Origin: Paenibacillus nanensis
GTDB lineage: Bacteria; Bacillota; Bacilli; Paenibacillales; Paenibacillaceae
Length of the DNA stretch: 64,000 nt
NCBI RefSeq assembly: GCF_003583765.1
Contig: NZ_QXQA01000005.1
Coordinates: 62,001-126,000 of the forward strand
Direction: 5' to 3'
How positions within the stretch are numbered: the stretch's first letter is position 1; each line of letters opens with the position of its first letter. Positions 24,943 through 32,581 of this stretch are shown one piece after another. The notes below the pieces were generated by a model, which made no database searches, was not told the DNA's origin, and was given only the letters and a program-made list of their open reading frames with translations. Position numbers and translations under genes: made by a program.

Positions 24943-26040
24943 CTAGCCGTATGCAGATTCTATGACGTGGATGCCTCTGGGCCGGAAAGTGATGCTGAAG
25001 GTCGTGCCTTCCCCGAGCTCCGACTGGACATTCAGTAGGTGTCCAAGCCGGTTACATACCTGCTTCGCCAAATACAACCCCATGCCTGTGGAATCGCCGG
25101 TCGCTCTTCCGTTCTCTCCGGTAAAAAATGGATCGAAGATGCGCGGCAAATCATGCTGAGCGATCCCGATTCCCGAATCGGCCACTTCCAGCTTGACGGC
25201 GCCGTCTTCAACGGCATAAATACGAAAAAGGAGCGTTTTCGAGCCAGGCTTGCTTCGGCTGTACTTAATCGCATTGCTGACCAATTGGCTGATAACAAAG
25301 CTCATCCATTTGCCGTCCGTCTCGACGTAAGCTTCTCCTTCGACGCGCGGAAAAATGGAGTAACGGATGCAAAGCCGCTTATGCGTATTGACGACGCTCC
25401 GGGCTAATTCGTGGAGCGGCGTCTTGGCGAGATGAACGTCCATCTCGAACTTGTCGAGTCTGGCGGTATGCAGCATCATCTCCAATCCGTTTGTCAGCCG
25501 TTCCGTTTCTTCCTTTATGCTGTCCATGAGCTGCAGCCATTCCGCTTCGCCCGCCGGCGGCTGTCTCCGCGATTCCTGAAGCTGCAGGTCGATAACCGAT
25601 ACCGGCGTTTTCATATGGTGCACCCATTGAAGCACAAAGTGGTTATGCAGCTCTTGCTGCCGGCGAAGCCGATTCAGCTCGTTCAAGTAGGTTCGATGCT
25701 GATCGTGAATGACCTGCGCAGCCAGCTTCTGCTCTTCCGTCGCCATCGCTTGAATAATCGTTGCGGCCCCGATATCATCCGAACGTTCTAACGCTTCGTA
25801 CATTTGATCGAAATAATAGCGCTGTCTGATGTAATCGATCAGCAGCCACACCGCGTAAAGAAAACAGGTAAGCAAAATGAAATAATAAATCGTTTCCGTC
25901 TCGATCAAGCCCGGATATCTCGCGTTTTCCAGCAAGTAAAGACCGCAAGCTAGACCGACTACGATGATGAAAAGCAGGATATTCAGGAGACGGTCTCTCA
26001 AAAAAAGGATTAAAGCTTTTCTTCTTCGTTCCTTCATCAT
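24943..26040 (-). CDS. BceS-type intramembrane-sensing histidine kinase
   Basis: 365 residues. Two membrane helices (about 18-37 and 52-70) are separated by a loop of roughly 15 residues, too short to be a sensor, which marks the intramembrane-sensing class that reads transporter flux. The H box is WVHHMKTPVSVI with His141. The ATPase part has QLVSNAIKYS, VADSGIGI and STGMGLYLAKQV. Its first ATG overlaps the regulator stop (ATGATGA). Partner of the BceR-like regulator and BceAB-like transporter. Confidence 0.93.
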   Translation of the reverse strand: MMKERRRKALILFLRDRLLNILLFIIVVGLACGLYLLENARYPGLIETETIYYFILLTCFLYAVWLLIDYIRQRYYFDQMYEALERSDDIGAATIIQAMATEEQKLAAQVIHDQHRTYLNELNRLRRQQELHNHFVLQWVHHMKTPVSVIDLQLQESRRQPPAGEAEWLQLMDSIKEETERLTNGLEMMLHTARLDKFEMDVHLAKTPLHELARSVVNTHKRLCIRYSIFPRVEGEAYVETDGKWMSFVISQLVSNAIKYSRSKPGSKTLLFRIYAVEDGAVKLEVADSGIGIAQHDLPRIFDPFFTGENGRATGDSTGMGLYLAKQVCNRLGHLLNVQSELGEGTTFSITFRPRGIHVIESAYG

Positions 26041-26774
26041 TCTTCCCTCATGGACGCGCGATCCGTAGTGAGCTTATAGCCTAGCCCTCTTATCGTCTCG
26101 ATCGCCTTCTCCAGTCCGAGCTCCTCGAGCTTTTTCCGAAGCCTTGTAACGTTCACGGAGAGAGTGTTGTCATCCACAAACTGCACGTCATCCCAGAGCG
26201 CCTCGAGCAGCGTCTCTCTCGCCACGATTTCTCCCGGATTACTCATCAGACATTCTGCCAGAAGCCCCTCGTTTTTCGTCAGCTCGACGCGTTTGCCGTT
26301 CCACTCCAGCTCATTGCGGCTCAGATGCAGCTTCAGATTGCCCGCCGAAAGCTCCGCTTTCGTCATGGCGCCGCTTCGGTGCTCATCTGCGTCTTTGCCG
26401 GACGCGTATTCGCCGTAAGCTCTGCGCAGCACGCCTCGCACTTTGGCCATCAGCAGCTCCAGCTGGATCGGCTTTGTAATATAGTCGTCGCCGCCATTCT
26501 CAATGGCCATTACCTGATCCATCTCGCCGGCGCGAGCGGAAATGAAGATGATCGGAACGCTAGACCTTAAACGGATTTGCCGGCACCAGTAATACCCGTC
26601 AAAGTACGGCAAATTGACATCGAGCAGAACCAGCTGCGGATCATAAGCTTCAAGCTCCGGCATAAGCTCGCGGAATCCCGTCGCGGCGGCCGCTTCGTAT
26701 CCGTACTGCTCCATCTTATTTTTTAGTATCGCGGCTATTTTATTGTCATCCTCAACGATAAAGATCCGATACAT
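26037..26774 (-). CDS. BceR-type response regulator
   Basis: 245 residues starting at MYRIFIVEDDNKI, 10 bp after GGGAGG. A TTG six codons earlier overlaps that site. Receiver Asp52 (LLDVNLPYFDGYYWCRQIR, the BceR/GraR subgroup pattern) and switch lysine in DDYITKPIQ. The winged helix has LTKNEGLLAECLMSNPGEIV and DNTLSVNVTRLRKKL. It should activate the downstream transporter genes on antibiotic challenge. A TATAAT (complement of 26821-26826) about 50 bp upstream is a plausible -10. The 51-bp repeat array begins right behind it. Confidence 0.92.
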   Translation of the reverse strand: MYRIFIVEDDNKIAAILKNKMEQYGYEAAAATGFRELMPELEAYDPQLVLLDVNLPYFDGYYWCRQIRLRSSVPIIFISARAGEMDQVMAIENGGDDYITKPIQLELLMAKVRGVLRRAYGEYASGKDADEHRSGAMTKAELSAGNLKLHLSRNELEWNGKRVELTKNEGLLAECLMSNPGEIVARETLLEALWDDVQFVDDNTLSVNVTRLRKKLEELGLEKAIETIRGLGYKLTTDRASMREE

Positions 26775-26859
26775 GTCGTAACTGCCTCCCAATAATTCCC
26801 TTATGACAACCTCTTCCGCTATTATAATCCAAAACCAGCGAGCCCGGTAACAATCGCGC

Positions 26860-27478
26860 GGTTTGCTTAATTCATTCGACCGGCCGCACCGAGCACATTT
26901 AGTTGCGCCACACGTGCTTATCCCGACGGCCAGACCGTTTCTAGCACATTTAGTTACGTCACACGTGCTTATCTCGTCAGACAGGCCGTTTCTAGCACAT
27001 TTAGTTACGTCACACGTGCTTATTTCGCCAGACAGGCCACTCCTAGCGCATTTAGTTACGTCACACGTGCTTATCTCGACGGTCAGACCGTTTCTAGCGC
27101 ATTTAGTTGCGCCACACGTGCTTATTTCGCCAGACTGGCCACTCCAGACACATTTAGTTACGCCACACGGGCTTATTTTGCTCGACCTGCCACCCCAGAC
27201 ACATTTAGTTACGCCACACGCGCTTATTTCGCTCGAACTGCCGCTCTAGACACATTTAGTTACGCCTCACGCGCTTATTTCGCTCGACCTGCCACCCCAT
27301 ACACATTTAGTTACGCCACACGCGCTTATTTCGCCAGACTGGCCGCTCCGAGCACATTTAGTTACTCCACACGCGCTTAATTCGCTCGACTAGCCGCTCC
27401 AGACACATTTAGTTACGCCACATGCGCTTATGTCTCTTGACCTGCCACCCCAGACACAGTTGCGCCACACGCGGCTAA
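26860..27478 (+). repeat. Tandem array 1: twelve 51-bp units
   Basis: The core CATTTAGTT recurs at 26896, 26947, 26998, 27049, 27100, 27151, 27202, 27253, 27304, 27355 and 27406, exactly 51 bp apart. A truncated twelfth unit (CAGTTGCG) lies at about 27457, and a partial unit precedes the first. Each unit continues R-CG-Y-CACACG-N-GCTTAT. Units 1-5 carry CACACGTG and TAGC before the core. Unit 6 has CACACGGG with the CAGA junction, and later units mostly carry CGCG forms with CAGA-type junctions, so the array has two sub-blocks. It fills the gap between the bceR-like promoter and the erpA terminator. Because 51 is divisible by three, frames stay open through it, but I see no coding evidence. 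Confidence 0.95.
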
Positions 27479-27484
27479 AACAAA

Positions 27485-27527
27485 AACCTCCCTCGCGGGC
27501 AGCAGAAGCCGCATCACGAGAGAGGTG
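27485..27527 (-). terminator. Terminator after the ErpA-like gene
   Basis: Minus-strand stem ACCTC-T-CTCG ... CGAG-GGAGGT followed by TTTTTGTTTT. It abuts the repeat array. Confidence 0.75.
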
Positions 27528-27558
27528 TTGCCGTTGCCTTATTTGGAGCTTTCGCTAA

Positions 27559-27921
27559 TTAGCACTCGCCAGCTTCAGCCGGCTTGCCTGCGTCGGTAGC
27601 CGTGCGGAACGAGGAGCCGCAGCCGCATGTTACGCTTGCGTTCGGGTTCTCGATCGTAAAGCCGCCGCCCATTGCGGATTCTTTATAATCGATGACAAGT
27701 CCGCGCAAATATTTAATGCTGTCGTTATCGACAACGACCTTAATGCCCTGCGTTTCCAGCGTCTGGTCGCCTTCCTTCTCCTCGTCGTCAAAGCCCATGC
27801 CATAGGAGAAGCCGCTGCAGCCGCCTTCTTTTACGCCAACACGAAGGAACAAGTCCGGCGATGCCTCCTGCTCCAACATTTCTTTTATTTTTTCAGATGC
27901 CAATTCACTGATTGTAATCAT
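27559..27921 (-). CDS. A-type Fe-S carrier protein (HesB/ErpA/YutM-like)
   Basis: 120 residues from the ATG 7 bp after GGAGGG. It carries nascent iron-sulfur clusters to target enzymes. The three conserved cysteines are Cys35 (KEGGCSGFSY) and Cys99/Cys101 (TCGCGSSF). A C-terminal tail of about 15 residues (RTATDAGKPAEAGEC) extends beyond the normal end and finishes with an extra Cys120, which is uncommon. Likely monocistronic. It is near yutI (Nfu-type), another Fe-S carrier. ErpA versus other A-type carriers cannot be separated by eye. Confidence 0.9.
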   Translation of the reverse strand: MITISELASEKIKEMLEQEASPDLFLRVGVKEGGCSGFSYGMGFDDEEKEGDQTLETQGIKVVVDNDSIKYLRGLVIDYKESAMGGGFTIENPNASVTCGCGSSFRTATDAGKPAEAGEC

Positions 27922-28028
27922 TCTGCAACCCTCCATTCACTTACTTATCCATAGTATACTCCACATCTACAGGTTGCTCAAGGGCTGCACTCCAGCTTCC
28001 ACCAGACGGCTTCCGCTACTTTTCTTGT

Positions 28029-28056
28029 TGCCCCTGCTACGTGTGAGGTTTATAAT
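28029..28056 (+). promoter_or_regulatory. Promoter of the mqnE operon
   Basis: TTGCCC (28029-28034), 17-bp spacer, TATAAT (28051-28056), 84 bp before the mqnE start. Confidence 0.55.
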
Positions 28057-28139
28057 GGTTACAGGAATTTTAAACGTTATCGCAAGTTCTTTTTTTCACA
28101 AACTAACCGTAACGTACGACCTACGAAGGAGGACTTCTT

Positions 28140-29243
28140 ATGCATACGATCATCAAGGCGCATGATAGCCAAATGGAGCAAATTATCGAAAAAGTGCGTC
28201 ACGGTCAGCGTCTTTCGCTGGAAGACGGCGTATTCTTATACGAATCTGACGACCTGTTAACGATTGGACAGCTCGCGAATGAAGTCGCGCTGCGCAAGAA
28301 CGGGAAAAAGGTTTATTTTATCGAAAATATGAGTTTATACTTCACCAATGTATGCGAAGCGCACTGCGCGTTCTGTAACTTCCGTAAGGATGAGGGCGCT
28401 CCGGGCGCTTATACACTGTCTGGCGACCAAATGATCGAATACGTCGAGCAGCATATTCACCCCGGCGTGCGCGAATTTCACATCGTCGGCGGCCATAATC
28501 CGCATGTTCCTTTTCAGTACTATGTTGATTCCCTGAAAGCACTGAATGAAAAATATCCGGACGTCACGCTCAAAGCGTATACGGCTGCGGAGATTGATTT
28601 CTTCTCCCGCATCAGCGGCCTCAGCTACAAAGAAGTGCTGGAAGAGCTGATGAAGGCCGGCCTGAAATCGCTGACGGGCGGCGGCGCTGAAATATTATCT
28701 GATCATTACCGCAAAAAAATGCGCGTAGACAAAGCTGACGTCTCGCAATATTTGGAAGTGCACCGTACCGCTCATAAGCTTGGCCTACGCACTCATACCA
28801 CCATGCTGTACGGTTCGATTGAATCGAAAGAAGACCGGATCCGCCACTTGATACAAATTCGCGAGCTGCAGGATGAAACTGGCGGTTTCCTCGTCTTTAT
28901 TCCGCTGTCGATGCAGCCGATCAATCCGAAAGCCGGCATTCGCAGACGCAACTCTGCTTTTGAAGATTTGAAGACGATTGCGATCAGCCGTCTGATGCTG
29001 GACAATTTCCAGCACATCAAAGCATACTTCATTAATATCGGCGTTCAATTGACTCAAGTCGCGCTTACAATGGGTGCTTCGGATGCTCACGGAACCATCG
29101 TCAAAGAAAGAATCAGCCATGCGGCCGGCGCGCTGACACCGGAAGGCATTACGCGCGAAGATTTAATTTGGCTGATTAAGGGCGCAGGACGAATTCCTGT
29201 TGAAAGGGATACTTTCTACAACGAAATCAAAATTTATGAATGA
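28140..29243 (+). CDS. mqnE: Aminofutalosine synthase MqnE
   Basis: 367 residues, radical SAM enzyme. The 4Fe-4S ligands are Cys72, Cys76 and Cys79 in VCEAHCAFCNF, the CxxxCxxC form shared by MqnE/MqnC/CofH. HIVGGHNPH and the C-terminal GASDAHGTIVKERISHAAGA are typical of MqnE. It joins SAM-derived adenosine to 3-carboxyvinyloxy-benzoate to form 6-amino-6-deoxyfutalosine, an early step of the futalosine route to menaquinone. AAGGAGGA lies 6 bp upstream. It is followed by an NDH-2 gene 63 bp on, probably in one transcript. Confidence 0.9.
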   Translation: MHTIIKAHDSQMEQIIEKVRHGQRLSLEDGVFLYESDDLLTIGQLANEVALRKNGKKVYFIENMSLYFTNVCEAHCAFCNFRKDEGAPGAYTLSGDQMIEYVEQHIHPGVREFHIVGGHNPHVPFQYYVDSLKALNEKYPDVTLKAYTAAEIDFFSRISGLSYKEVLEELMKAGLKSLTGGGAEILSDHYRKKMRVDKADVSQYLEVHRTAHKLGLRTHTTMLYGSIESKEDRIRHLIQIRELQDETGGFLVFIPLSMQPINPKAGIRRRNSAFEDLKTIAISRLMLDNFQHIKAYFINIGVQLTQVALTMGASDAHGTIVKERISHAAGALTPEGITREDLIWLIKGAGRIPVERDTFYNEIKIYE

Positions 29244-29306
29244 TTAAGCCTTACGGTGTAAGCACAACCTACAAACACATCATGAATCATGGAGCTGGGG
29301 AACCTC

Positions 29307-30374
29307 ATGAGAAATTTAGTAATTTTGGGCGGCGGCTACGGCGGCGCCGCGATTGTTAATGAACTGCTTGAAGACCGTCTGCCGCTGGACGTGACGATTA
29401 CATTGGTCGACCGTATGCCTTTCCAAGGGCTGAAAACGGAATATTACGCGCTTGCGGCCGGCACCGTATCGGATAAGGACCTGCGGGTACAATTCCCTTC
29501 CGACCCTCGATTGAAGCTTGTTTACGGCGAAGTGTTGGATGTCGATATGGAAAATCAGCTTGTTGTCATCGAAGAACAAGACCCGCTCTCCTACGATTGG
29601 CTCGTCATCGGTTTAGGCTGTACGGATAAATATCACGGGATTGAAGGAGCGCAGCAATTCTCGACAAGCATCCAGACGTTCTCCGCCGCTAGAAAAACGT
29701 ACGCGCTGTTGAATGACATTAAGCCTTATGGTCAGGTGACCATTGTGGGCGGCGGACTAAGCGGCGTCGAGGTCGCTTCCGAGCTGCGGGAGAGCAGACC
29801 CGATCTCAATATCCGCATTTTGGACCGTGGACCGAAGGTGCTTTCCGCATTCCCTGGCAAGCTGCAGGACTACGTGGCGGATTGGTTCATCGAGCATCAT
29901 GTTGAGATGCGCGGTCATGTACAGCTGAACAAGTTGGAGCAGGGCATATTGTACGACAGCAATAATGAAAAGCCGATTTATACGGACGTTACGGTCTGGA
30001 CAGCGGGCATTCAGCCTGTAGAGCTGGTGCAAAACATACAGCTGCCGAAGGATAAGCAAGGACGTCTTATCCTCAATGAATATCATCAGCTGCCCGACTA
30101 CAACAACGTCTATATCGTAGGGGACTGCGCGTCCCTGCCGTTCTCGCCAAGCGGTCAAGCCGCCGGCGCGCAAGGCAAACAAATCGCGGAAGTGCTTCGA
30201 GCGGTGTGGGAGAACAAGACGCCTCGCCTTGGAAGAATCAAACTAAAAGGCGTGCTTGGCTCCCTAGGCAAAAAGAGCGGATTCGGCATTATGGGGAATA
30301 CGCCGATATTAGGACGTGTGCCAAGATTAGTAAAAAGCGGCGTCTTGTGGCGCTCGAAGCACCATCTGGGATAG
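29307..30374 (+). CDS. yutJ: Second NDH-2-like FAD oxidoreductase (YutJ-like)
   Basis: 355 residues from MRNLVILGGGYGG. An ATG six codons earlier overlaps the possible ribosome site. FAD motif GGGYGG at 8-13, NADH-binding segment VTIVGGGLSGVEVASEL near 150-166, and second FAD motif NVYIVGDCASLPFSPSGQAAGAQG. The C-terminal end is basic and hydrophobic (GRVPRLVKSGVLWRSKHHLG), suitable for peripheral membrane attachment. It shares the fold and motif order of YumB at 9599-10792, but whether it is an active NADH:menaquinone reductase is not known for the YutJ group. The yutJ-yuzB-yutI neighbourhood is as in B. subtilis. Confidence 0.87.
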   Translation: MRNLVILGGGYGGAAIVNELLEDRLPLDVTITLVDRMPFQGLKTEYYALAAGTVSDKDLRVQFPSDPRLKLVYGEVLDVDMENQLVVIEEQDPLSYDWLVIGLGCTDKYHGIEGAQQFSTSIQTFSAARKTYALLNDIKPYGQVTIVGGGLSGVEVASELRESRPDLNIRILDRGPKVLSAFPGKLQDYVADWFIEHHVEMRGHVQLNKLEQGILYDSNNEKPIYTDVTVWTAGIQPVELVQNIQLPKDKQGRLILNEYHQLPDYNNVYIVGDCASLPFSPSGQAAGAQGKQIAEVLRAVWENKTPRLGRIKLKGVLGSLGKKSGFGIMGNTPILGRVPRLVKSGVLWRSKHHLG

Positions 30375-30377
30375 AGT

Positions 30378-30650
30378 TTATAATTGATCCAGCAGCTTAT
30401 CCAGCGCTTCGCGGTCCTCTTTTTGCCGGGCTATTGCTCCTTGAATTTTTTCTTTGAGCTCAGCTACGCTGTCGGCGGCTACAATCTCGCCGTCTACAAG
30501 CGCGTACGGCTTTAAATAACATTCGCCGCAATTGCCCAGGCAGCCGTATTCGATCACTTCGACGGAATCGTCCATTTCGAGCTGATTCATGATCTCATCC
30601 GTTCCATGGTGCATGTTGCTGGCGCAAAATTCAATCATCGGTTTTATCAT
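30378..30650 (-). CDS. yuzB: YuzB-family (DUF1450) protein
   Basis: 90 residues, beginning MIKPMIEFCASNMHHGTDEI as in YuzB, with the cysteine motif EYGCLGNCGECY (about 34-45). The fold is thioredoxin-like. The CxxxCxxC cluster suggests metal or redox chemistry, but no activity is known. Its C-terminal extension of about 15 residues (ARQKEDREALDKLLDQL) is longer than in Bacillus. It converges with yutJ, three bases between stop codons. A PerR/Fur-like 7-1-7 element lies just upstream. Confidence 0.85.
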   Translation of the reverse strand: MIKPMIEFCASNMHHGTDEIMNQLEMDDSVEVIEYGCLGNCGECYLKPYALVDGEIVAADSVAELKEKIQGAIARQKEDREALDKLLDQL

Positions 30651-30666
30651 GAAGGATCACCTTACT

Positions 30667-30698
30667 TTATAATAATTATGGAATGCGAACCATTTTCA
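30667..30698. promoter_or_regulatory. Two Fur/PerR-like 7-1-7 elements between yuzB and yutI
   Basis: TTATAATAATTATGG (30667-30681) matches the PerR-type TTATAATNATTATAA at all but the last two positions. TGCGAACCATTTTCA (30684-30698) matches the Fur-type TGATAATNATTATCA at about 11 of 15 and overlaps the yutI -35. AT-richness makes chance matches likely. Confidence 0.35.
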
Positions 30699-30721
30699 TT
30701 TGCTTCGCTTTGTACTATAAT
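30693..30721 (+). promoter_or_regulatory. yutI promoter
   Basis: TTTTCA (30693-30698), 17-bp spacer, TATAAT (30716-30721), 23 bp before the yutI ATG. Confidence 0.55.
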
Positions 30722-30744
30722 AGGGGAGAAAGGAGTGGATTGCA

Positions 30745-30990
30745 ATGAGTGAACAAGTACAAGAAACAATGTATGACGAAGTTCTGGACGTGCTTGATAA
30801 GCTTCGCCCGTTCCTGCAACGCGACGGCGGCGACGTAGAATTGGTCGATGTTGAGGACGGTATCGTTAAGCTTCGCCTAATGGGCGCATGCGGCAGCTGC
30901 CCAAGCTCCACGATTACATTGAAGGCCGGTATCGAACGCGCCCTGCTTGAAGAAGTAGACGGCGTTGTCGAAGTGGTACAAGTATTTTAA
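30745..30990 (+). CDS. yutI: NifU C-terminal-domain Fe-S scaffold (YutI/NfuA-like)
   Basis: 81 residues, a lone Nfu domain. The cluster-binding pair is Cys49 and Cys52 in [10 protein letters not shown]. It delivers 4Fe-4S clusters to client enzymes such as aconitase or radical SAM proteins. MqnE, coded 1.5 kb away, is one possible client. AGAAAGGAG precedes the ATG at 9 bp. It has its own promoter and a strong terminator, so it is monocistronic. Confidence 0.92.
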   Translation: MSEQVQETMYDEVLDVLDKLRPFLQRDGGDVELVDVEDGIVKLRLMGACGSCPSSTITLKAGIERALLEEVDGVVEVVQVF

Positions 30991-30994
30991 CGCA

Positions 30995-31048
30995 AAGAGT
31001 CTTATCCGTCGCGGAGAAGCTTGCTTCCCGCAGGATAAGACTCTTTTT
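30995..31048. terminator. Bidirectional terminator between yutI and the SDR operon
   Basis: AAGAGTCTTATCC ... GGATAAGACTCTT with a T-run on the plus strand. It is placed between two convergent units. Confidence 0.85.
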
Positions 31049-31834
31049 TTAGAACATGCCTTTTATATTGGCCCGTATCGGATCAAAACCGCCGGTTACG
31101 TCAATTACGTTGCCCGTAAGGAAGCTCGATTGTTTTTGGCATAAAAACAAAATTACCCTCGCCACATCTTCGCCCGTGCCGGGCCGGCCAAGCGGGGACT
31201 CCGGATCATGCTCGTGCTCCGCTTCCTCGATCGACCGCTCCTTATTCGCCCCGCGAATATCTCCCGGTCCGATTAGATTGACCGTAATGCCGAACGGCGC
31301 TTCCTCCACCGCCAGCGACTTGGTGAACGAGACCAGTCCTGTTTTGGCCGCGGCGTATACCGCGCGGTGAGGCCAAGCTCTCGCCTCATTCGCGTGTCCA
31401 AAGCCAAAATGAATGATTCTGCCCCACTTTTTCTCCCTCATGCCCGGAAGCAAGCGGTGATCGAGCAGCATGACGCTTAGCAGATTGCCGTTCATAAGAC
31501 GAATGATGGTTTCCTCGTCATATTCGCTGAACAGCTTCCGCTTGCGGACGAACGGACCTGCGTTGTTAACAAGAATGTCAACGCCCCCCGCCCATCGTTC
31601 CGCTTCGTCGGCGAGCTTATGCGCGCCTTCGGTCGTCGCGATATCGGCTTGTACCGTGATGGCCTTAACGCCCAGCCGTTCGATCGACTCTTTCACTTGC
31701 TGCGCCTCTTGCTCGCTCTCCAAATAATTGATAATCAGGTTGCAGCCCTGCTCCGCAAGCTGCAGCGCCGTGCGCTTGCCGAGTCCTTTGGCGCTGCCGG
31801 TCACTAATGCCGTTTTGCCTCTCAGCTCCAACAT
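31049..31834 (-). CDS. Short-chain dehydrogenase/reductase with non-canonical active site
   Basis: 261 residues, Rossmann fold with TGSAKGLGK (12-20), NNAG (90-93) and the Tyr160-xxx-Lys164 pair in VYAAAKTG. The catalytic serine expected 13 residues before the tyrosine is His147 (IIHFGFGHANEARAW), and no serine lies in 139-160. The C-terminal G-x-VIDVTGG motif is normal. The last gene of a tight operon after heme A synthase, a UbiD-type decarboxylase and a HEPN protein. Substrate unknown: quinone or acyl intermediates are guesses from context. Confidence 0.85.
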   Translation of the reverse strand: MLELRGKTALVTGSAKGLGKRTALQLAEQGCNLIINYLESEQEAQQVKESIERLGVKAITVQADIATTEGAHKLADEAERWAGGVDILVNNAGPFVRKRKLFSEYDEETIIRLMNGNLLSVMLLDHRLLPGMREKKWGRIIHFGFGHANEARAWPHRAVYAAAKTGLVSFTKSLAVEEAPFGITVNLIGPGDIRGANKERSIEEAEHEHDPESPLGRPGTGEDVARVILFLCQKQSSFLTGNVIDVTGGFDPIRANIKGMF

Positions 31835-31853
31835 ATTTCACCCTCTCCCGGGA

Positions 31854-32567
31854 TTATACATGATGCTGCCGCAATAGCGAGCAGGCATACTGGAACGTAA
31901 GCCGTAACGACTCGATCGACATATGCAAGCATCGGGCTAAATCCTCCGCTTGCTGATCGATATTTTCCAGCTTGATCTCTTCGCCGTACAAACGCTGGCT
32001 TTGAATCAAATCATCCTGCATCTCGGAATTCATATAATGAATTTCGGTATTTCTTCGTTTGCGGAGACGGTTCGTCGACTCCTTATAATGCTCCTTCACA
32101 TCGTTCAGACGCCATGTCAGCTTCGGATGCGCATTGCGCTCCCTCATGTTTCTTAGCACCGTATAGTAGGAGAAATGTGGCTTTATCCGTTCCGTGCGCA
32201 TATCCAACAGCTCGTTCAGCAGGGTTCCCAGCTTATCCAGAAGGGAGAAGACCCGAATAAAGGCGTTCTTATCAAAATAAACGTAGCGAGCGTAATGCAG
32301 CCGCTCCTCCTCGGACATTTCGTCAACCGATTGCGACACGATTTTTTCTTTAAAACGGGAGGCCGCATAGTGGCTCTGCTCCAGTTCATGGAGGGAAGCC
32401 CGCAAGCCGAGCGTCCACACTTCGAATTTGCGGAGCTTCTTCTCCGGATCTTGTCCGCCGCGGATACGCTTTGCGAGCCCTGCCGCAAATTGATCCATCA
32501 GCGCATACGTTTCTGCAAGAGCGCCATCCGGGGTTCGCTCCTGTTCACCGAACATGAAGTGCAGCAT
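31854..32567 (-). CDS. HEPN-domain protein (Cthe_2314-like)
   Basis: 237 residues, all-helical and soluble. It carries the HEPN ribonuclease motif R-N-x3-H at Arg172-His177 (RRNTEIHYMNSE), the canonical RNxxxH form. Overall length and this region resemble the Cthe_2314-like HEPN family. HEPN proteins with this motif are usually metal-independent RNases in toxin, defence or stress systems, but no partner antitoxin is next to it. Start behind GGGAGGAGG. It lies 14 bp after the decarboxylase gene and 19 bp before the SDR gene. Confidence 0.75.
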   Translation of the reverse strand: MLHFMFGEQERTPDGALAETYALMDQFAAGLAKRIRGGQDPEKKLRKFEVWTLGLRASLHELEQSHYAASRFKEKIVSQSVDEMSEEERLHYARYVYFDKNAFIRVFSLLDKLGTLLNELLDMRTERIKPHFSYYTVLRNMRERNAHPKLTWRLNDVKEHYKESTNRLRKRRNTEIHYMNSEMQDDLIQSQRLYGEEIKLENIDQQAEDLARCLHMSIESLRLTFQYACSLLRQHHV

Positions 32568-32581
32568 CGAACGCCTCCTCC

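Noticed and set aside
26863..27249. A 128-codon plus-strand frame with 17-residue repeats (LAHLVTSHVLIS)
   Set aside because: It is produced by the 51-bp array, whose unit length is a multiple of three. It has a TTG start, no ribosome site, and similar open frames would arise in any such array.
26860..27478. CRISPR array
   Set aside because: Units are 51 bp head to tail with similar sequence throughout. There are no unique spacers between short repeats and no cas genes.
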